Assembly: GCA_025331125.1 (NCBI GenBank)
Contig: JAOALB010000100.1
Location: 157,190-221,189 of the forward strand
Direction of reading: 5' to 3'
Length of the DNA stretch: 64,000 nucleotides
Source: Mycogone perniciosa
Taxonomy: Eukaryota; Ascomycota; Sordariomycetes; Hypocreales; Hypocreaceae
Shown: piece after piece, positions 58,243 through 64,000 of the stretch
How the letters are laid out: each line of letters begins with the position of its first letter
Position numbering within the stretch: position 1 is the first letter of the stretch
The notes under the pieces: generated by a model
Databases searched by the model: none
What the model saw: only the letters and a program-made list of their open reading frames with translations
Told to the model about the DNA's origin: nothing
Position numbers and translations under genes: made by a program

Positions 58243-58689
58243 TCAGTGATGATGAGCTGGCGGTGATGAGCTTGCAGACCAGCGTCCACCTCTGAGTACG
58301 CTTCCATGCGCTGCGAGCGTCCATAGTCGCTCTATGCCGCGGCCCCCGCCGTTCCCATCATTGGATAGCACGAACTCGTCCACAGTGAGCTCGACACTGT
58401 GCTCTGGAAGATAATCGCCCATGCCGCCAATGACCGACCTTCCCAATGCATTGCCCAGACAGCTATGCGCCCCGTGCGAGAAGGGAATGAACGAGGTGAC
58501 CAATGTATCTTCTTGTGCTCCTTGGTTACGGGATGTGCCTGTTACAATGGTAGTAGAGAGAGCCCTCTCATGGTGACGTGTAAAACGCAGGTCGAAGTCC
58601 CATGGTCCGCATCCATGATGAGAGAGGCGTTGCTGAGGTTTTCTCAGTCCGATCTTGCCCACCTTGTCCTTATTGTACTTTGTCCCCAT
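58243..58689 (-). pseudogene. cytochrome P450 relic (heme-binding segment)
   Basis: The frame contains FIPFSHGAHSCLGNALGR at 58437-58490, which fits the P450 heme-ligand signature FxxGxxxCxG with the Cys thiolate. The rest of the 148-residue frame does not continue as a P450: the L helix expected after the signature is absent, and no I-helix or ExxR segment lies upstream. It looks like a fragment left from a decayed monooxygenase gene. A chance match is less likely but not excluded. Confidence 0.5.
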
Positions 58690-58901
58690 TACTTAGCCCC
58701 TCAAATCCACTCTGTGATAAGAGTTGCCTAACTAGAGCTGCTGGATTTCACTATTCCAGCATTATGCTTATGTATGTCTTCACAGCGAAACTTATACAAA
58801 TGGTGTGGATATCCCGGCTGTCACTTAATGTCTGCATTAATGTAATGTAAAATGATTAGTCTTAGTCTACTCCGTAAATCCAGTTGAAATAACTGCATAG
58901 G

Positions 58902-59271
58902 CTAGACGCTGCCATTCCTTTTCTCAACTTGGAAGTCCTCCACTGGCTTGAAGCCAGCAGCCTCATAATATCTGCTAAATATTCAGCAATCGATGCATTG
59001 ACAGCCTTTTACATCACTTCAGAAACCTACTGCACTAATTTCCCCGTCTGCCATTCTGCCGCGCGTAGGCCACGACATATTCCAGCATTGCCAGTCCCGA
59101 TCCTTTGCGTCTCACTGGGTCTATACGGTGATCTGTAATGAGAGCATCCAAGTAGATGTGAGCGCTGAGAAATGTCAGCAAAGCTACTTGGTGCTGAAGT
59201 TTCATATCACGGAAACAAGGGCTGGATAGCACATCAAAGACAGACTCGTGAACTTTGCGAAAACTGCTGAA
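58902..59271 (-). pseudogene. 5'-truncated GNAT N-acetyltransferase fragment
   Basis: Two segments join across a 61-nt intron (58975-59035, donor GTGCAG, branch CTGAA, acceptor TTTAG). The first holds HIYLDALITDHRIDPVRRKG and SGLAMLEYVVAYARQNG, the GNAT beta-4 strand and acetyl-CoA loop (R-K-G-S-G). The second reads YYEAAGFKPVEDFQV, the usual C-terminal GNAT motif, and ends in TAG at 58902-58904. The N-terminal half of the fold is missing: an in-frame stop lies just upstream, where the amine-oxidase gene ends. It is therefore a relic unless it uses a short start (GTG/Met at 59232 or below). Confidence 0.6.
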
Positions 59272-61502
59272 CTAAACAAGCTGCGACCTTGAGTGACAGC
59301 AGACACCAGTTTGGTCCTCTTCATTAAACAAGACGCTCTTGTTCTTTTCCTGAGTTGAAACAGCCACATCCAAGCCTGGGTTGCCCGTAAAGAAGTTCAC
59401 AGGCTTCAGGCCCACCATCATCTTCTCATTAGGCATAACCGGCCAGTCCTCAATACGTGGGTTGTGGGTGGAGCCAAAGGTGTGCCAGATAACAATATCC
59501 TGGTTCCTGACTGACTTTGAAGTTACGGAGACATTGCGCTTCTTGATAGCAGAAGCGATTCCATCACCACCGGCAGATTGCATTGTATGTCGGCCGGAAG
59601 GGAAATGGTCATCGTCCTCGTAGCGGGTAACCCAAACTGCGTGCTGACCAAACTCAGAGCGCTTCGCATGGAACGAGTCGGGATGCGCTAAAAGCATTTG
59701 GCTGTAGCAGGGCAGAAGTTTGAACCCGACTGGCGTGCCTGTAATTGGGTTCATCTTGCTTTCGTTGACAAATTTAAAGGTCCGATTCTTGGTAAAGTCG
59801 AGATCAAACGCACCCTCTTCCTCTACAACACGGCTCTCAGTAACGTAACCCACGCCAAATGGGTTATGGATAGCTGGGTTCCCAATTGACATGGCCTTTG
59901 ATTCCTCGATGACCAGCGAGTTGGCTTGGCCATCAATAGCTGGGTCAATGCGGAGGCTGAAAAGGTGTTGATGATAAGGTGCCAGGACTCCCGGTGCAAC
60001 AATGGTGCCATAAGGGACCATTCCCTCTGGTCCAACTTTCGTAGGCACAGTTGACAAGATACCAGTGGCGCGCACTTCGTAAAATATCGATGCGTCTTGA
60101 CCGAAATGGAAGGCGAAGATATACTCGTAGTTACTGACTGTGATAACAGTCTGCAACACGAGTATACGGGATCGGGTGACCACAGCGTTCTGAGTACGAA
60201 AGTTTGTATGCTTCCACAAGATACCATCATCCTGTTCATGGCAGCACACTACGTTGGGTAGCTTCATAGGCTCACCGGAGTGTGTATTATGCCAGCCATC
60301 AAAGTATTTGATAGTGCCTGATTGTCGCAATCTTAGCGTCAGCTTTGAGATAAACGTTCATATAATCGGCTCATACCTAGACAATCGCACCCGAGACGTA
60401 GATTGTTAGCGTTGATGCCTGCTCCGTCATTCCCTAGATCGAATGCAGCCTTGCGCGGATATGGAGCTCGTGGGTCACCATAGGGCACAAACATCTCTGC
60501 AAGGGAGAGACGGTAGAAAAGGCTCCGGCCATCATAGCGAACATCGTGAAGAGTCAATCCCTCACGGTAGTTGAAGCCCACTCTGAAACTCCACTTCTCC
60601 CAGTCCAGGTGATTTCCACGAACTTTGAAGGAGGGACCGTCTGGCTGAACCACCTGATATGGCTTGGTGGTGGTTCTTGGGGTTGGTCTCAAATCCGGAT
60701 GATACTCACTTGTTGAAGTCGAGTGAATCCTACGGCGATCGAAAGGATGAGGTTCATTATGGACCCTTTCGTCTGGAGAAGAGGGTAAGCGATACACTTT
60801 GGTGACTTCTAGTTTCTCCGAAACTTCTGCACAAATGTCAAGCGGGTAAGCATAGTAATTTGCATCTCCATGCTCTATTAAGCGGAGATAAAACCAGCAC
60901 TAGAAGCATGATTAGCCCTGATCCAGGTAGATTGAATGGAGAGGGTATTCATACCATTGTGATACGCTGAGACATATCATTCATTCCGTCAGTGGCATAC
61001 GCCCACGGCTCAACGACAACAGAGGATCCGGGTGGGAGATCGAGGCGGCGTATTTCAGTTAGTACTTCCTCATTGGCCATGCATGCCGCCTCAACTTCTT
61101 TCATGTATGCAGAATCTATGTAGGAATGCTTCCCTTCAAGGTGCTGCTTCTTGATAACTGCGTCGTTGTCGAGATCAATATGGAGCTCAAAGAGCTCGTT
61201 ATTTCCGCTGTAGCTCTTCACCACAAGCTCAACACGTGCACAGCGAGTAGGCGCTCGCCCTGTGGGTTGTCCGCGATGCTCTCGTGCGAGAAATTGGACC
61301 ATCTCATTTTTAGGTGGCTCCTGCAAGGTGATGACTCGAAAGTTGGGATCTTGTCCAGCAAAATGTGGACGAACGATAGCAGCGGCCTTGACATCTTTCT
61401 CAATTAAACAAATTGCAAATGAGAAAGGAAAAAACATGGCAAACATACCCGAGAAATTTCCTCGGGCGTGAGAGGATCGAATGGGTGGACAGAAGGTGCC
61501 AT
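59272..61502 (-). CDS. copper amine oxidase (primary-amine oxidase)
   Basis: Four exons (61502-61449, 61386-60955, 60899-60377, 60317-59272) give 684 residues, the normal family length. Catalytic features are present: the base Asp316 in AAFDLGNDGAG, Tyr400 in the SNYEY motif that is oxidised to topaquinone, copper ligands His452/His454 in YHQHLFSLRID and a third in STHNPRIEDWPVMP. The enzyme oxidises primary amines to aldehydes with release of ammonia and H2O2. No signal peptide is seen, so it is probably intracellular or peroxisomal, although the C terminus (SQLV) is not a clear peroxisomal signal. ATG 61508 is an alternative start. The first acceptor could also be 12 nt earlier. TATATA lies at 61586-61591. 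Confidence 0.93.
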
Positions 61503-61585
61503 GATCATGAGGTCCAGGGTTGCGAACGCTAAGACAGCTTCAACAAGAGTGTGCGAAAGGGATGAAGAGCAGGATAAATGAGGAG

Positions 61586-61591
61586 TATATA
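61586..61591 (-). promoter_or_regulatory. TATA box of copper amine oxidase
   Basis: TATATA on the minus strand about 85 nt upstream of ATG 61502. Confidence 0.5.
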
Positions 61592-62002
61592 GAACGGCAA
61601 TTTAAATCTTATATGTTGCAAATCTGAGGGCATTGGCAGCTTGAAGTTGATCGCCGCTTTCGGCCTGCAATCACCATTGGTTGCATGTAATTTTCGACAC
61701 TCACGTAATACATCGGTCTCATTCACCTCCAAAGGTTTAGTTGATGACAGCAATTACTGCGCCGCTGCAACATGAAGCCACAGTTCGAAAATTTTCAGGA
61801 GACCATACCTTTGGAGGAAGAAATTCTCATCCTCGTGATCGTCCTCCAAAGGTATAGCTCAGCAAGAAGTCTTGAACCGCGTCAACAACCTTGCACATAC
61901 CCCATATTCAGCTGCGGGCTCGGACATCGCACCTCTAAAGGCAAGCAAACAAAAGCTCGCATCAGAACCGATTTATCAACAAATTCACCGACAAAAAGCA
62001 AA

Positions 62003-62445
62003 ATGGCGAGCGATGTTCTTATAGAAGAGGAGAGGAAGGCCAGGTATAAAGTCCTATGGACTTTATCTGTTTGCCCTCTATTATAGCCGTTATTTTTTGC
62101 TCCAACATCTCTGACCACGCCTAAGCAATTACCTTTCAGGTGAGATTTAGCGACCCATATTTGTTTGTAATTGGATTGCCCACGCACTTCTGGCCATAAA
62201 AAGGCCCTGGTACTAGACAAGTATTCGCATCTTGTCCAATTAATAAGGTGCCAGACGTGGACGAATATGTCAAGACATCGCAAAATGCGTTTCTCGCCTA
62301 CCACCGCCAGCGGGCCAAGAGGCTCCTAAAGTGGCATGAGTTTATTACCAATGCGCTGGAGGACATCACCAAATTGGCGAAGCCCAGAGAATTAGGGCCT
62401 ACATCGCGATGCTGTCCATCTCTGATTGTCGTACGTTCATTGTGA
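62003..62445 (+). CDS. coding-like fragments, gene model unresolved
   Basis: A short open start (MASDVLIEEERKAR, from 62003) and, about 180 nt later, a longer frame rich in charged residues (AFLAYHRQRAKRLLKWHEF, 62248-62445) look protein-coding. I could not connect them with splice sites that keep both frames. I do not recognise a family. It may be a decayed gene or a small gene with exons I mis-assign. Confidence 0.25.
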
Positions 62446-64000
62446 AGCAGTCTACCGGCGTGAGCATCTGTCAAACCGTTATACCAGACCAGCAAAAGTG
62501 AAATGTACACCTCAGCAATTGTAGCTGATAGTGCAGGTTATATTGCATTCGACAACATCGCTCCTGTCCTGCGGGACTTCCCATGCCATGATCGACTTGG
62601 AGACTACTCGAGAACCTCGAGGCTGGCATGATTGGCATGAATACAGGCTCGGGAAATTTAGTCTAACTAACTTCAAGACCATTGCTGATGTTGTTTGATA
62701 GGGAATGCCTCAGCTGCCGAATCCCCCTTTGGAGGGATTAAGGAATCGGGCTACAGCAGGAGGCTGGGAAAGACGTTGCCATCAAAGAGTTAATTACGAA
62801 AACTGGCATCCTAACTGTTGGATCTGTTCCAAACCTGTGAAATATAGACAGCAACAGGGAAATAGAGAACTTGCAGGCTTTCTGTGTTTTCTGAGATTGA
62901 TCTTGTCTGTCGATCTTGGCGTAATTGTTCTTGCGTGTTTCTATGATCCATCATAGGACATGCAATTTATCCACCAAATCCCTGACTGATCCATTGGAAA
63001 ATATAAAACTGCTGTCCTGATTTAAGGAACGAGAATTTATCAGTAGAGAAATCTCTTACGTCCTAGAGAAGTATGACCTCGAAAGGGAAACAAAAGTAGG
63101 GTCAAAATAGAATGGCTGTCAGAAAGTGGCACCGGGCTCTCACCAAGTGCCTCCTCAGCTCTTTAACAGGCGCTTGGCGGCCAAGGGTGGAAAATGAAGG
63201 TCATATTTCCCTCGGCCAGAATCTTAACAAACTCGGTTAAAGGGAAGATAGGCATTGTGAAGGGCGCACTCGGCAAGATGAGTGGGGGTGTATGGCAATA
63301 TTCAAGGTTTTAAGGACTGGCTACAGGGCTTTAAATGCGTGACGTCGAGAAACTAAAGGTTTGTTTATTTAATTACTGTATAGATATAATTTCTGCAACT
63401 ATGGACGGTACAGTCCAATCCACAATTCACATCTAACTTTTCCTTTCTCCTCCTGTTTCTGGCTGAAATACTCCGCCATACTGACGGATATCTTTCCGCA
63501 CTCGATATCTTCCGTCAGATCCTTCGAATTTCAGCCCAGCCGGCGTTATTATGGAGAGCACCATTCTACCGCATCCACATAGTTGGCAGGCTGTGCTTAG
63601 TACGGCAAGGGTAGTAAGTAGTCTTAGTGTCCGCATTTTACGGAGTAGTGTCAGAAACATTGAAACGTGGATCAGTTTCTGCTGATCTGGTAGTTGATTA
63701 CACCCGTAGCGCGCGGTAAACTAGCCTAGTAATGGCTGAAAAGCACGAAGTATAGAGTGGAAAGATTCGAATTCAGGGGTGATTAATCGCCCATGTACTC
63801 ACTTATCACATGGCCCAATAAGGGATGATTGATCGCAGATTTGAAGCACTATAACGAATCTACAACAGTAGTTATCCAGCAACACTCAACCCGGTACCCC
63901 ATAATCTATCCGAGCACTCTCTAGTGTCAACCTCAGTAACGGATTATTCCACATCACGGCACATTCCACAACATGACACATTCCTTCATTCCAACGCACA
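62446..64000. other. right edge, little recognisable
   Basis: About 1.5 kb of low coding potential. The minus-strand frame 63433-63660 starts with a hydrophobic, signal-like stretch (TLRLLTTLAVLSTACQLCGC) and could encode a small secreted protein, but nothing else supports it. A TACGGAGTAG word lies near 63640. Confidence 0.4.

Noticed and set aside
63763..63785. GATTCGAATTC resembling part of a tRNA B box
   Set aside because: The rest of the T arm and the acceptor stem do not form, so it is not a tRNA.
1..64000. CRISPR array, rRNA, transposon or integrated element
   Set aside because: No regularly spaced repeats, no rRNA-like sequence, and no transposase, reverse transcriptase or long terminal repeats were recognised.

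Overview
The window is nuclear DNA from a filamentous ascomycete. Most genes carry short introns (45-90 nt) with GTRAGT-like donors, CTRAY branch sites and YAG acceptors. The gene set (SOK1/TCP11, Pyp-type phosphatase, RPT6, Vnx1-type exchanger, VPS11, MLH3, striatin, LicD, HET, NB-ARC-TPR) is typical of Pezizomycotina. The protein flavour suggests Sordariomycetes, probably Hypocreales; that placement is an inference. Exon boundaries given here were read by eye, and every joined reading frame was checked for divisibility by three.

Layout. 0-6 kb: a tRNA-Ser gene whose anticodon is interrupted by an mRNA-type intron, a small two-exon gene, a secreted protein of unknown family and a long gene-poor stretch. 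6-17 kb: SOK1/TCP11 protein, a poorly resolved minus-strand gene and a rhodanese-plus-tyrosine-phosphatase. 17-21 kb: non-coding, rich in TACTCCGTA-like words. 21-31 kb: DUF1989 protein, proteasome ATPase RPT6, vacuolar cation/H+ exchanger and a monocarboxylate-type MFS transporter. 31-37 kb: a low-complexity hypothetical protein, a POF1-like nucleotidyltransferase and a large NB-ARC-TPR (NLR-like) protein. 37-52 kb: mostly housekeeping genes (VPS11, a conserved basic protein, MLH3, LicD protein, tRNA-Asp, striatin). 52-64 kb looks accessory: a broken HET-domain gene, a secreted cysteine-containing protein with a 22-nt exon, relics of a cytochrome P450 and a GNAT acetyltransferase, an intact copper amine oxidase, then about 2.5 kb with little recognisable.

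The genes do not form one pathway. RPT6, VPS11, MLH3, striatin, SOK1 and the phosphatase are core cellular machinery. The NLR-like and HET genes belong to fungal self/non-self recognition and regulated cell death, one intact and one decayed. The two observations most worth following are the tRNA-Ser(AGA) gene split by a 55-nt GT-AG intron and the NLR-like protein, which has a RHIM-like VQVG core at its N terminus and 11 near-identical TPRs arranged in a three-unit higher-order repeat. I see no transposon, CRISPR array or rRNA.
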